A stretch of DNA of 64,000 nucleotides, taken from the NCBI GenBank assembly GCA_963794995.1, contig CAWCFV010000002.1:2542001-2606000 (forward strand). The letters are read 5' to 3'. Under the pieces are notes generated by a model. The model had not been told where the DNA came from, did no database searches, and was given only the letters and a program-made list of their open reading frames with translations. Within the stretch, counting starts at the first letter, position 1; each line of letters starts with the position of its first letter. The translations under genes and the position numbers were made by a program. This DNA is from CAWCFV01 sp963794995. Its GTDB lineage: Bacteria; Actinomycetota; Actinomycetes; JACCUZ01. Below, in pieces: positions 24,001 to 32,646 of the stretch.

Positions 24001-24935
24001 CGCGGGTCGCCGCCGTCGACTGCGGCACCAACTCGATCAGGCTGCTCGTGGCCGACCTCGACGTGGAGTCGGCGACCCTCACCGAGGTCGACCGGCGGAT
24101 GACGATCGTCCGGCTCGGCCAGGGTGTCGACCGCACCCGGCGGCTGGCTCCCGAGGCGCTGGCGCGCACGTTCGCCGCCTGCGACGACTACGCCGAGGTG
24201 GTGACGTCCACCGGCGCGCAGCGGGTGCGCTTCGTGGCGACGTCGGCCTCGCGCGACGTGCAGAACCGTGACGAGTTCGTCGAGGGCGTGCGTGACCGGC
24301 TCGGCGTCGAGCCCGAGGTGGTGTCCGGTGACGAGGAGGCCGCCCTCTCGTTCGCCGGGGCCACCCGCGAGCTGGCCGGCCGTGGCCTGCGCGAGCCCTT
24401 CCTCGTCGCCGACATCGGCGGCGGCTCCACCGAGCTCGTCCTCGGCGCTCCCGGAGCGGACCCCCGGGCCGGCCGTTCGGTCGACGTCGGCTGCGTGCGG
24501 ATGACCGAGCGGCACCTGCACGACGACCCGCCCACCGCCGCCCAGGTGGCGGCGGCCCGCTCCGACGTGGAGGCCGCGGTCCGGCTCGCGGCGGAGACGG
24601 TGCCCCTCGCCGACGCGCGGACGCTGGTCGGCCTCGCCGGCTCGGTCACGACGGTGGCCGCCATGGCACTCGACCTGCCCGCTTACGACCGCGACCGTAT
24701 CCACCATGCGCGCGTCCCCGCCGCCGACGTGCACCGCATCGCCGAGCGGCTGCTCGCCATGACCCGCGACGAGCGGGCCGCGCTGCCGTTCATGCATCCC
24801 GGCCGGGTGGACGTCATCGGCGCGGGGGCGCTGGTGCTCGCCGTCCTCATGGAGAACGTCCCGGTCGACGACGTCGTCGTGTCCGAGCACGACATCCTCG
24901 ACGGCATCGCGTGGTCCCTGGCGGAGCGCCCGTGA
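23997..24935 (+). CDS. ppx: Exopolyphosphatase / guanosine pentaphosphate phosphohydrolase family
   Basis: A 312-residue member of the Ppx/GppA branch of the actin-like ATPase fold. Phosphate 1 loop: AAVDCGTNSIRLLVADL (residues about 4-20). Phosphate 2: ADIGGGSTELVLG (about 138-150). GLAGSVTTVAAMAL lies near 213 and GAGALVLAVLMENV near 280. It lacks the C-terminal HD-type domain of E. coli Ppx and is the short form seen in mycobacteria (Rv1026-like). It links polyphosphate and (p)ppGpp metabolism. It is coupled to DUF501 and to the following acetyltransferase by GTGA overlaps. Confidence 0.93.
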   Translation: MTRVAAVDCGTNSIRLLVADLDVESATLTEVDRRMTIVRLGQGVDRTRRLAPEALARTFAACDDYAEVVTSTGAQRVRFVATSASRDVQNRDEFVEGVRDRLGVEPEVVSGDEEAALSFAGATRELAGRGLREPFLVADIGGGSTELVLGAPGADPRAGRSVDVGCVRMTERHLHDDPPTAAQVAAARSDVEAAVRLAAETVPLADARTLVGLAGSVTTVAAMALDLPAYDRDRIHHARVPAADVHRIAERLLAMTRDERAALPFMHPGRVDVIGAGALVLAVLMENVPVDDVVVSEHDILDGIAWSLAERP

Positions 24936-25604
24936 CAACTCCCTGGTGGCCGCTGCACGGCCTCCGGCTCGCGACCGGGGACCTCGTCCTCACGGCCATG
25001 ACCGAAGACCGACCTGGCGGCGGTCTCGGCCGCGCTGCCGGACGACCTCGAGCTGGACCCCAGCGCCGTCCGCTACCCCGGCCTGGACGAGCGGACCTGG
25101 CGCGGCACCGTCGTGCACCAGACGTACTGGCGGTCGATGGGCACCTGGTCGCCGGACGGCTGGGAGGTGTTCTTCGTCGTCCGCCGCGGCGCCGACGTGC
25201 TGGGCCTCCAGGGCCTCGAAGGGCCCGACTACCGCAGCCTGCGGACGGTCGACACGTCGTCGTGGCTGGCGACGGACGCGCGGGGGACGGGGGTCGGCAC
25301 GGCGATGCGTCGAGCCGTCCTGGCGCTGGCCTTCGACCACCTCGGCGCCCAGGCGGCGATCACCTCGGCATGGCACGACAACCACGCGTCGCTCGGGGTG
25401 TCGCGCGCCCTGGGCTACCGGCCGAACGGCGAGTCCCTGATGGCGCGAGAGGGCACCGGCGGCACCGGCGGCACCGACACGCTCGTCCACCAGCGCCTGA
25501 CCAGGGCCGGCTGGCTGGCCTCGGGTGGCGCACCCGACGTCGTCGTCGAGGGGCTGGACGCCGCGCTGCCGCTGTTCGGCCCGCCGGACCGAGGGCCTTC
25601 CTGA
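24932..25604 (+). CDS. GNAT acetyltransferase (single-base frameshift near 25010)
   Basis: GTG 24932 overlaps the ppx stop. The first 25 codons read WWPLHGLRLATGDLVLTAMTE, a standard GNAT beginning, then the frame breaks. A shifted frame continues as DLAAVSAALPDDLELDPSAV and runs to TGA 25604 with the acetyl-CoA site LATDARGTGVGTAMRRAVLA and the terminal ASLGVSRALGYRPNG. Removing one C from GAAGACCGACCTGG (25009/25010) restores a protein of about 223 residues. Both halves belong to one family and have normal codon use, so this is more likely a sequence error than an old pseudogene. Confidence 0.75.
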
Positions 25605-25614
25605 CGGCGCCGGG

Positions 25615-26568
25615 TCAGCGGGCGGTCTGCGCCAGCACGATCCCGGCGAGCACCACGACGGCCCCGGCGAGCTGCACCGCCCCGAGCGCCTCGGCCAGCC
25701 ACGCCCACGCCACCACGCCGGCCAGCACCGGCTCGAGCATCCCCACCATGCCGACGCGGGTCGCCGGAAGGTGGTGCAGGCCGGAGAGCACGAGGACGAA
25801 CGGGATGATCGTGCCGAGCACCACCATCGAGGTGAGGAGCGCCCACAGCGGCAGCGCGTGACCCGCGAGGTTGCCGAGCAGTGCCGCGTCGCCGGTCGTG
25901 GACCCCACCGGGAAACCCCACCACGGCTGGACCGCCGACCAGAAGACGGTCGCGAAGACGAACGCCCAGAACGTCGTCGACAGCGGGTCGCGGCGGCTCG
26001 CGCTGTGCTCGCCGAGCAGGTAGTACGTCGCCAGCGCGACCCCCGCGGCGAGCGCGGCGGCGACGCCGAGCCCGTCGAGCGTCCCGCCGGTCCAGACCTC
26101 GGCGACCAGAGCCAGCCCGGCCAGCGACAGGCCGAGCGCGACCCACACCCGACTCCGCACCCGCTCGTGGAAGACGAACCGGGCCCACAGCGCCACCATC
26201 ACCGGCGCCGTGTACTCCAGCAGCAGCGCGATGCTGACCGGCATCCGGGCGATCGCCACGAAGTAGAAGACCTGGGTCAGCGCCACGCCCGCCACGCCGT
26301 AGGCGGCGAGCAGCGGGAGCTCGGACCGCGAGACCCGCAGCCGTCGCGGCGACACGACGAGGACGACGAGCCCGAGCCCCAGCGCGGCGCCGGCGCAGCG
26401 CAGCTCGGTCAGCCGCATCGCGGACAAGCCGCTGGCGAGGATGACCTTCGAGACCGTGCCGTTGAGCGCGAACAGCGCGGCCGCGACGACGAGGTAGACG
26501 TAGCCCCTCGTCGGGTGGCGGTGCCGGTCCGGCCCCTCGACCGCGACGGGCAGGGCGGTCTCGACCAT
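25615..26568 (-). CDS. EamA/DMT-superfamily transporter
   Basis: A 317-residue polytopic membrane protein with ten predicted helices in two EamA repeats. The first repeat begins GYVYLVVAAALFALNGTVSKV and the second near GVALATYYLLGE. The C-terminal repeat contains VVLGTIIPFVLVLSGLHHLPATRVGMVGMLEPVLAG, with the usual Pro/Glu-Pro pattern near the end. Such proteins export amino acids or other metabolites; the substrate is unknown. The ATG at 26568 is 6 bases after TAGGTT, so the message is probably leaderless. Confidence 0.88.
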   Translation of the reverse strand: MVETALPVAVEGPDRHRHPTRGYVYLVVAAALFALNGTVSKVILASGLSAMRLTELRCAGAALGLGLVVLVVSPRRLRVSRSELPLLAAYGVAGVALTQVFYFVAIARMPVSIALLLEYTAPVMVALWARFVFHERVRSRVWVALGLSLAGLALVAEVWTGGTLDGLGVAAALAAGVALATYYLLGEHSASRRDPLSTTFWAFVFATVFWSAVQPWWGFPVGSTTGDAALLGNLAGHALPLWALLTSMVVLGTIIPFVLVLSGLHHLPATRVGMVGMLEPVLAGVVAWAWLAEALGAVQLAGAVVVLAGIVLAQTAR

Positions 26569-26574
26569 CCGCAG

Positions 26575-26580
26575 AACCTA
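26575..26580 (-). promoter_or_regulatory. -10 hexamer of leaderless EamA gene
   Basis: TAGGTT on the minus strand, 6 bases before the ATG at 26568. Confidence 0.6.
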
Positions 26581-26631
26581 GGTCATGGTGGGGACAGGAA
26601 GGCGCACCGTCCCGCCGGGGACCTCTGGGCC

Positions 26632-27618
26632 TCAGTAGCCCAGCCGGCGGTGCAGGCGCAGGAAGGTGGGCCGGTACCCCAGCCGCGGCCAGGTCCGGGA
26701 CGAGAGCAGGTTGGTGGCCCGCCAGTCGGTGGCCAGGCTGGTGAAGCCCTCGGCCGCGCACCAGTCGTGCACCGCCTCGCCCAGCGCCCGGCCGGCACCG
26801 AGCCCGCGCGCCTCGGGCAGCACGGCGGCGAAGCCGAGGAAGCCGGCGCGGTCGGGGCGCATGAGAGGGGTGTGGATCGACGACTTGTCGAGCGGGCAGG
26901 CCACCGCCGCGCCGACGACGGCGCCCTCGTGCTCGGCGACCAGGTAGCCGAAGCCCTCGTCGTCGAACGAGTCCTCCCAGTCGGCGACGGCCTCCTCGAG
27001 GGTCGGCAGCTCTCCCGAGGAGAAGGTCGGGGCGAGCCCCTGGTGCAGCGGCAGCTCGAGGTCCAGCCGGCCGAGCAGCGGGATGTCCCGCCGCTCCGCG
27101 GGGCGGATGGTCAGGCCGGGCGGCACCGTCGCAGCCTCCGTCGCGAGCTCGCGGACCGCGTGCACGTGCTGCTGGCCGAAGCCCAGCCGGAACCACGCGT
27201 CGACCAGCCCCGCGTCGTGCGCGGGGACCAGGGCGTAGTGCACGTCGTTCCCCTCGGCGACCCATCGGGTCGCGGCCAGGGCGTAGAGGTCGCGGACGAC
27301 CTCGGGGTCCCGCACGGCCTGGCCGGCCGACTCGACCCAGCGGTTCGGTCCCCAGGCCGATCCCGGCTTGTGCCGGCCGAGCAGGTAGCCGACCAGCCCC
27401 TCGTCCACGACGGCGACGGCTCCGGTCGCGCCCGCGGCCACCTCCTCCTCGACCTGCGCGCAGGCCGCGGCCGGGTCCTCGAAGCGGGCGGCCAGCAGCG
27501 GCTCGGCCCGGCGGTGCGCCGCGTGCCGCTCGGCGAGCAGCCGGCCGGCCGCCGCGACGTCGCCCGGCTCGAAGGCGCGGATCGCGGGCCTGGGGGAGGC
27601 GGGGGCAGCGGTCGTCAC
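26632..27618 (-). CDS. Tandem GNAT-family acetyltransferase
   Basis: A 328-residue protein with two GNAT modules. The degenerate N-terminal one (about 10-150) begins AIRAFEPGDVAAAGRLLAERH. The C-terminal one (about 165-325) contains LTIRPAERRDIPLLGRLD and the acetyl-CoA site AVLPEARGLGAGRALGEAVHDW, followed by TDWRATNLLSSRTWPRLGYRP. It is probably cytosolic with an unknown acceptor. The GTG start has TACGGT 8 bases upstream. It shares orientation with the transporter 63 bases downstream, but each has its own hexamer. Confidence 0.88.
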   Translation of the reverse strand: MTTAAPASPRPAIRAFEPGDVAAAGRLLAERHAAHRRAEPLLAARFEDPAAACAQVEEEVAAGATGAVAVVDEGLVGYLLGRHKPGSAWGPNRWVESAGQAVRDPEVVRDLYALAATRWVAEGNDVHYALVPAHDAGLVDAWFRLGFGQQHVHAVRELATEAATVPPGLTIRPAERRDIPLLGRLDLELPLHQGLAPTFSSGELPTLEEAVADWEDSFDDEGFGYLVAEHEGAVVGAAVACPLDKSSIHTPLMRPDRAGFLGFAAVLPEARGLGAGRALGEAVHDWCAAEGFTSLATDWRATNLLSSRTWPRLGYRPTFLRLHRRLGY

Positions 27619-27626
27619 GGGCGACG

Positions 27627-27632
27627 ACCGTA
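27627..27632 (-). promoter_or_regulatory. -10 hexamer of leaderless tandem GNAT gene
   Basis: TACGGT on the minus strand, 8 bases before the GTG at 27618 (the longest spacing in this set). Confidence 0.5.
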
Positions 27633-27766
27633 GGGGCGCCCGGGCGGAGGGGCCACCGATTTCGACACGCGGACCTGACCCTGGCGTAGGACGCCGCTGG
27701 GGTGGAAAGGTCTCCGGGGGCGCCCGCCGGGGCGCCGCACCTCATCGGTTCGAGAGAGGTCCCGCC

Positions 27767-28453
27767 GTGGGCGAGATGGTCAGCTTCGGAAGCAACGGCG
27801 GCACCTGCGAGGCCTACCTCGCCGTGCCGGACGCCGACGGGCCGCATCCGGGGGTGGTCGTGGTCCAGGAGTGGTGGGGCCTGGTCGACCACATCAAGGA
27901 CGTCAGCGACCGCTTCGCCGAGGAAGGGTTCGTCGCGCTCGCGCCGGACTTCTTCCACGGCGAGCAGACCGACGAGCCCGACGACGCCCGGCGGCTGCTC
28001 ATGTCCCTGGAGATGGACCGCGCCGCCCGGGACATCCAGGGCGCGGCCCGCTACCTGGCGAGCCGGGACGAGGTCGAGGGCAACGGCATCGGCGCGGTCG
28101 GCTTCTGCATGGGCGGCTCGCTGGCCCTGTGGAGCGGGGCGCTGGACGACGAGGTCAAGGTCGCGGTCGGCTTCTACCCCGCGCTGCCCTGGGAGAAGAT
28201 GGCACCGACCTGGGGCAACTACGCCAACAAGAGCGCGATGATCCACGCCTCCGAGCAGGACGGCACCTCCCAGGCCGAGGGCGTCCAGGCGGCCGTCCGG
28301 GGCATCGAGCAGGCCGGCGGCTCGGTCGAGGTCTACGACTACCCGGGCTCCGCTCACGCCTTCTTCAACGACACCCGTCCCGAGGCCCACGACAAGGAGC
28401 ACTCGGCCGCCGCCTGGCGCCGGACCGTCGACCTGCTCCGCAGCCGTCTCTGA
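27767..28453 (+). CDS. Dienelactone hydrolase family protein
   Basis: A 228-residue alpha/beta hydrolase of the dienelactone hydrolase family, cytosolic. The nucleophile is Cys114 in AVGFCMGGSLAL rather than Ser, and the catalytic His is His197 in PGSAHAFFND. The acid is expected in the SAMIHASEQDG strand region. VVVVQEWWGLVDHIKDVSDR near residue 28 carries the family WWG block. The GTG start at 27767 is preceded by GAGAGAGG at 7 bases. The substrate is probably a lactone or ester of aromatic breakdown, but no pathway genes are adjacent. It ends 5 bases before the next start. Confidence 0.92.
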   Translation: MGEMVSFGSNGGTCEAYLAVPDADGPHPGVVVVQEWWGLVDHIKDVSDRFAEEGFVALAPDFFHGEQTDEPDDARRLLMSLEMDRAARDIQGAARYLASRDEVEGNGIGAVGFCMGGSLALWSGALDDEVKVAVGFYPALPWEKMAPTWGNYANKSAMIHASEQDGTSQAEGVQAAVRGIEQAGGSVEVYDYPGSAHAFFNDTRPEAHDKEHSAAAWRRTVDLLRSRL

Positions 28454-28458
28454 GCCCG

Positions 28459-29253
28459 GTGCGCGGCCCGGTCCCGCCCGGCACGGGCTGGCCCGGCGAC
28501 CCGGCGGAGGCCACCACGCCCGTCGCGCAGCACGCCGAGGACGTTCGCCGGCTGGCCGCCGCCGCGACCGGGGTCGGCGACCTCGACGCCGCCGTCTCCG
28601 TCTGCCGGGCCTGCCCGCGGCTGGTCGAGTGGCGCGAGCAGGTCGCGGTGCAGCGCCGGCGGTCCTTCGCCGGCGAGCAGTACTGGGGCCGCCCGATCGC
28701 CGGGTGGGGGGACCCTGACGCGACGCTGCTCGTCGTCGGCCTGGCCCCTGCCGCGCACGGCGGCAACCGCACCGGCCGGATCTTCACCGGCGACCGGAGC
28801 GGAGACTGGCTCTTCGCCGCGCTGCACCGGGCGGGCCTGGCCGCGCAGTCCGCCAGCACGCACGCGGGCGACGGTCAGCGGCTGATCGGCACCCGGATGC
28901 TGGCGGCTGTGCGCTGCGCGCCGCCGGCCAACGTGCCGACACCCGCCGAGCGGGACACCTGCGCCCCCTGGCTGGATGCGGAGGTGGCGCTGCTGCTCCC
29001 GCGCCTGCGGGCGGTGGTGGCGCTCGGCGGCTTCGCCTGGCAGTCCACGCTGGGCACGCTGGCGCGGCTCGGTCTCGAGGTGCCGCGACCGCGGCCGCGG
29101 TTCGGGCACGGCGCCGAGGTGCCGCTCGGCGGGCTGACGGTCGTGGGCTGCTTCCACCCGAGCCAGCAGAACACCTTCACCGGGCGGCTCACCGAGGACA
29201 TGCTCGACCGGGTGCTGGACCGGGCCGCGACCCTCGCCGGGGTCGCGCCCTAG
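28459..29253 (+). CDS. Uracil-DNA glycosylase, family 5 (UdgB-like)
   Basis: A 264-residue base-excision repair enzyme. The Fe-S-binding N-terminus starts with VCRACPRLVEWREQV. Motif 1 is GLAPAAHGGNRTGRIFTGDR (residues about 95-114), which lacks the usual catalytic Asp of other UDG families, as expected for family 5. Motif 2 is CFHPSQQNTFTGRLTEDML near residue 233. RLIGTRMLAAVRCAPPANVP follows the family pattern. It removes uracil and deaminated purines such as hypoxanthine. GTG 28459 is 5 bases after the hydrolase stop. Confidence 0.92.
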   Translation: MRGPVPPGTGWPGDPAEATTPVAQHAEDVRRLAAAATGVGDLDAAVSVCRACPRLVEWREQVAVQRRRSFAGEQYWGRPIAGWGDPDATLLVVGLAPAAHGGNRTGRIFTGDRSGDWLFAALHRAGLAAQSASTHAGDGQRLIGTRMLAAVRCAPPANVPTPAERDTCAPWLDAEVALLLPRLRAVVALGGFAWQSTLGTLARLGLEVPRPRPRFGHGAEVPLGGLTVVGCFHPSQQNTFTGRLTEDMLDRVLDRAATLAGVAP

Positions 29254-29256
29254 GCT
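29251..29256 (+). promoter_or_regulatory. -10 hexamer of leaderless NDH-2-like gene
   Basis: TAGGCT, 6 bases before ATG 29263; its TAG is also the stop codon of the upstream glycosylase gene. Confidence 0.65.
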
Positions 29257-29262
29257 GCGAGC

Positions 29263-30597
29263 ATGGCGATCACGCCCGCTGCGTCCCCGGCCCGCACCCG
29301 CATCCTGGTCGTGGGCGGGGGCTACGTCGGCATGTACACCGCCCTGCGGCTGCAGCGCAGGCTCCGGGCCGAGCTCAAGGCCCAGCGCGTCGAGGTCATC
29401 GTGGTCGACCCCCGGTCGTACATGACCTACCAGCCGTTCCTGCCCGAGGCCGCGGCCGGCAGCGTCGAGCCGCGGCACGTCGTGGTGCCGCTGCGCCGCG
29501 TGCTGGACAGGTGCGAGGTGCTGACCGGCCGGGTCGAGTCGATCGACCACGAGCGCCGCACCGCGAGGATCAGCCCGGTACGCGGCGAGCCGTACGACCT
29601 GAGCTACGAGATCGTGGTCGTGGCGCCGGGCTCGGTGGCGCGGACGCTCCCGATCCCCGGGCTCGCCGAGCAGGCCATCGGCTTCAAGCAGGTCGAGGAG
29701 GCCATCGCCCTGCGCAACCAGGTCCTGGAGAAGCTCGACATCGCGACCACGGTCACCGACCACGAGGCGAGGCGCAAGCTGCTCACCTTCGTCTTCGTGG
29801 GGGGTGGCTACTCCGGGATCGAGGCGCTCGCCGAGCTCGAGGACATGGCGATGTACGCGACCCGCTACTACCCCGACCTGGCCAAGGGTGACATCCGCTT
29901 CGTCCTCGTCGAGGCCAGCGGCCGGATCCTCCCCGAGGTCGGGGAGGACATGGGCAGGTACGCGGTCGACGAGCTCGTGAAGCGCAAGATCGACGTCCGC
30001 CTGCACACCCGGCTGGAGTCCTGCGTCGACGGTCACGTCGTGCTCTCCGACGGCGAGGAGTTCGACGCCGAGACCATCGTGTGGACCGCGGGGGTCAAGG
30101 CCAACCCGATGCTGGGCAGGACTGGGCTGCCGCTGGACGAGAAGGGCCGGGTGAGGTGCCGGACCGACCTGCGGGTCGAGGGCGTCGACAGCGCCTGGTC
30201 GGCCGGTGACTGCGCCGCGGTGCCCGACCTCACCGGCCCGCCGGGTGCGATGTGCGGGCCGAGCGCGCAGCACGCCGTGCGCCAGGCCAAGACGCTCGGC
30301 GACAACATCGCCCGGGTCCTCAACGGGCGCGACCCCGAGGTGTACGCCCACAAGTACGCCGGCTCGGTGGCCTCGCTCGGCCTGTACAAGGGCGTTGCCC
30401 AGGTCTACGGCGTGAAGCTGCGCGGCTTCCCCGCCTGGTTCATGCACCGGACCTACCACGTGAGCCGGGTGCCGACCCTCAACCGCAAGGTGCGGGTGAT
30501 CCTCGACTGGACGCTGGCGCTGTTCTTCCGGCGCGAGGTCGTCTCGCTCGGGTCGTTGCAGACCCCGCGCGCGGAGTTCACCGAGGCGAGCCGGTGA
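29263..30597 (+). CDS. NAD(P)/FAD-dependent oxidoreductase, NDH-2-like
   Basis: A 444-residue two-Rossmann flavoprotein. FAD site: RILVVGGGYVGMYTALRL (residues about 12-29). NAD site: LLTFVFVGGGYSGIEALAEL (about 173-192). Second FAD element: VDSAWSAGDCAAVPDLTG (about 308-325), followed by SAQHAVRQAKTLGDNIARVL. The C-terminal 70 residues contain an amphipathic/hydrophobic stretch suited to peripheral membrane binding, as in type II NADH dehydrogenases that pass electrons to menaquinone. The stop overlaps the ACT-domain gene as GTGA. Confidence 0.9.
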   Translation: MAITPAASPARTRILVVGGGYVGMYTALRLQRRLRAELKAQRVEVIVVDPRSYMTYQPFLPEAAAGSVEPRHVVVPLRRVLDRCEVLTGRVESIDHERRTARISPVRGEPYDLSYEIVVVAPGSVARTLPIPGLAEQAIGFKQVEEAIALRNQVLEKLDIATTVTDHEARRKLLTFVFVGGGYSGIEALAELEDMAMYATRYYPDLAKGDIRFVLVEASGRILPEVGEDMGRYAVDELVKRKIDVRLHTRLESCVDGHVVLSDGEEFDAETIVWTAGVKANPMLGRTGLPLDEKGRVRCRTDLRVEGVDSAWSAGDCAAVPDLTGPPGAMCGPSAQHAVRQAKTLGDNIARVLNGRDPEVYAHKYAGSVASLGLYKGVAQVYGVKLRGFPAWFMHRTYHVSRVPTLNRKVRVILDWTLALFFRREVVSLGSLQTPRAEFTEASR

Positions 30598-31112
30598 CCA
30601 GGCTCGCAGTCACCGTGCTCGGTCACGACCGACCGGGCATCATCGCCGACACCGCGGCGGTGCTCGCGGAGCTCGGGGCCAACCTCGAGGACTCGACGAT
30701 GACCATCCTGCGCGGCCACTTCGCGATGGTCCTGGTCGCCGAGGCCGAGGTCACCCCCACCGAGGCCCAGCAGGCGCTCGCGTCGCTCGCCGCGGACGGC
30801 TCGCTGGTCGTGTCGGTGCGCGAGGTGCCGCACGAGGCGCCGGCCGCCCCGCTCGGCACCGCCTACCTGCTCTCGGTGCACGGTGCCGACCGGCCGGGCA
30901 TCGTCGCCACGGTCACCGCGCTCGTGGCCGATGCGGGCGGCAACGTCACCGACCTCTCGACCAGGCTGTCGGGCGACCTCTACGTCCTGCTGGCCGAGGT
31001 CGACCTGCCGGGCACCGTCGACCCGGAGCAGCTCAGTCGCGACCTGGCGACCGTGGGGGCCGATCTCGGTGTCGACGTCTCGCTGCGGGTGCTCGACCCC
31101 GACGTGCTGTGA
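30594..31112 (+). CDS. Tandem ACT-domain protein (GcvR-like)
   Basis: A 172-residue protein with two ACT domains: residues 1-82 (RLAVTVLGHDRPGIIADTAAVLAELGANLED) and 90-170 (AYLLSVHGADRPGIVATVTALVADAGGNVTDL). Each has the small-ligand-binding DRPGI turn. This resembles GcvR and the ACT-only regulators in actinobacteria that sense amino acids such as glycine or serine. No DNA-binding domain is present. It is coupled to the oxidoreductase upstream and to def downstream by 4-base overlaps. Confidence 0.88.
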   Translation: MTRLAVTVLGHDRPGIIADTAAVLAELGANLEDSTMTILRGHFAMVLVAEAEVTPTEAQQALASLAADGSLVVSVREVPHEAPAAPLGTAYLLSVHGADRPGIVATVTALVADAGGNVTDLSTRLSGDLYVLLAEVDLPGTVDPEQLSRDLATVGADLGVDVSLRVLDPDVL

Positions 31113-31639
31113 GCCTGCTCCCGTCCCTGCCGGAGGGGCGGGTCCGGCCCGCGCTGCACGCACCGCACGTCGTGCTCTCGACCGCCTCCGCCGACGTCGA
31201 CCCGTCGGACCCCGACGTCGTGCTCCTCGCGGCCGATCTGCTCGCCACCCAGCGCGCCTCGGCCGGCTGCGTCGGGCTGGCCGCACCCCAGATCGGCGTG
31301 CCCGCCCGGGTGTTCTCGCTCGACGTCACCGGCCACCCGAGGGCGCGGACCTGCCACGGCACCCTCGTGCTGGCCAACCCCGTCGTGGTGTCCGCCAGCC
31401 GGTGGGAGCGCGGCCGTGAGGGGTGCCTGTCGGTGCCCGACCTCACCGGGGACGTGAAGCGGGCGACCCGGGTCACCGTGCGCGGCTTGCTGCCGGGGAC
31501 GGGGGAGCCGGTCGAGCTGGTGACCGACGCCTTCGAGGCTCGCGCGGTGCAGCACGAGGTGGACCACCTCGACGGCCTGCTCTTCCTCGACCGGGTGGCC
31601 GGGGCGCACGCCCTGCACGCCCGCCGGGTCTACCTCTAG
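31109..31639 (+). CDS. def: Peptide deformylase
   Basis: A 176-residue metalloenzyme that removes the formyl group from nascent proteins. All three motifs are seen: GLAAPQIG (residues 56-63), EGCLS (104-108, metal Cys106) and HEVDH (149-153, two His ligands and catalytic Glu150). The GTG start overlaps the ACT-domain gene by 4 bases. The N-terminal half is somewhat divergent, as in type III or second-copy deformylases. A tRNA-like gene begins 20 bases after the stop. Confidence 0.93.
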   Translation: MSLLPSLPEGRVRPALHAPHVVLSTASADVDPSDPDVVLLAADLLATQRASAGCVGLAAPQIGVPARVFSLDVTGHPRARTCHGTLVLANPVVVSASRWERGREGCLSVPDLTGDVKRATRVTVRGLLPGTGEPVELVTDAFEARAVQHEVDHLDGLLFLDRVAGAHALHARRVYL

Positions 31640-31659
31640 CCTGAGCGCCAGCCGGTGCA

Positions 31660-31734
31660 GCCCCTGTAGCCCAATCGGTCGAGGCGCTCGCCTTAAAAGC
31701 GGGTCCAGTGTGGGTTCGAGTCCCACCGGGGGCA
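31660..31734 (+). tRNA. tRNA-like gene with UAA anticodon and short variable loop (non-canonical tRNA-Leu)
   Basis: A complete 75-base cloverleaf. The acceptor GCCCCTG/CGGGGGC has one G-T pair and discriminator A31734. The D-arm is GCC/GGC with a GG in the loop. The anticodon arm CTCGC-CTTAAAA-GCGGG places TAA at 31694-31696. The variable loop is only 6 bases (TCCAGT), and the T-arm GTGGG-TTCGAGT-CCCAC is perfect. CCA is not encoded. Normal bacterial tRNA-Leu has a long class II variable arm, so the anticodon says Leu (UUA) but the body says class I. It may accept another amino acid or be a pseudo-tRNA. It lies 20 bases after def and could be cut from that transcript. Confidence 0.85.
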
Positions 31735-31821
31735 CGACGGGAACCCACCCGTGACGGACTTCGTTACGCTGGTCAGGAACCGCCCCGTGACGTCGGCGCG
31801 GGCACCCGACGGAGGAGTGTC

Positions 31822-32628
31822 ATGGAGAGCCGAAACCCGGTTTTCAACAACAGCAAGGCGTTCTCCCGGAAGGGCTACGCCACCTTCAACGAGACGACGG
31901 CCGCTGCGCCCACGGCGACAGCGGGTCAGCTCGAGGAGATGTACAACGCGCCGCCCGCCACGGGCGTCGACACCGGCCGCATGACGATGGACGACGTCGT
32001 CATCAAGACCGGCCTGATGTTCGCGGTCCTGCTGCCCCTGGCGGTCGTGAACTACGCCATCGCCAACCCGCTCCTGACCATCGGCGGCGTCGTCGTCGGT
32101 CTCGTGCTGGGTCTGGTCATCGCCTTCAAGCAGTCCACCAACCCCGCGCTGATCCTCTCGTACGCGGCGGCGGAGGGCCTGTTCATCGGCGGCATCAGCC
32201 GGGCGTTCGAGAACCAGTGGGACGGCATCGTCGGCCAGGCGGTCCTCGGCACGCTCGCGGTGTTCGCCGTCGCGCTGGCGGCGTACAAGAGCGGGCTGGT
32301 CAAGGCCACCCCGAAGTTCCGCAAGACCGTGCTCATCGCGATGGGCGGCTACCTGGTCTTCTGCCTGGTGAACCTCGTGGTCATGATCGCCGGCGGTGGG
32401 GGCGACTTCGGCCTCCGGCAGGGGCCGCTGGGCTTCGCCATCGGGCTCTTCGCGGTCGGCCTGGCTGCCGCGATGCTCATCCTCGACTTCGACTTCGCCG
32501 AGCAGGGTGTCAAGAACGGCATCCCCGAGCGCTTCTCCTGGCTCGCCGCGTTCGGCCTCGTGGTCACCCTGGTCTGGCTCTACATCGAGATGCTGCGCCT
32601 GATCGCGATCCTGCGAGGCAGCGACTAG
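31822..32628 (+). CDS. Bax inhibitor-1/YccA family membrane protein
   Basis: A 268-residue inner-membrane protein. A 55-residue cytoplasmic N-terminus (MESRNPVFNNSKAFSRKGYA) is typical of actinobacterial members. Seven hydrophobic helices follow from about residue 58, including NPALILSYAAAEGLFIGGIS and LAAFGLVVTLVWLYIEMLRLIAIL, where the final acidic/polar residues form the putative pH-gated di-aspartyl latch region. The ATG at 31822 follows GGAGGAG at 5 bases. The family forms Ca2+ leak channels or modulates membrane proteases; the role here is unknown. A strong terminator follows. Confidence 0.92.
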   Translation: MESRNPVFNNSKAFSRKGYATFNETTAAAPTATAGQLEEMYNAPPATGVDTGRMTMDDVVIKTGLMFAVLLPLAVVNYAIANPLLTIGGVVVGLVLGLVIAFKQSTNPALILSYAAAEGLFIGGISRAFENQWDGIVGQAVLGTLAVFAVALAAYKSGLVKATPKFRKTVLIAMGGYLVFCLVNLVVMIAGGGGDFGLRQGPLGFAIGLFAVGLAAAMLILDFDFAEQGVKNGIPERFSWLAAFGLVVTLVWLYIEMLRLIAILRGSD

Positions 32629-32646
32629 CAGCCGCCGCACGTCCGC

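Noticed and set aside
31660..31734. Annotation as an ordinary tRNA-Leu(UAA)
   Set aside because: The long class II variable arm required for leucine tRNA is missing, so I report it only as non-canonical.
31765..31770. TACGCT as promoter of the Bax-inhibitor gene
   Set aside because: It is 51 bases from the start and no -35 is visible, and read-through from def is equally possible; too weak to list.
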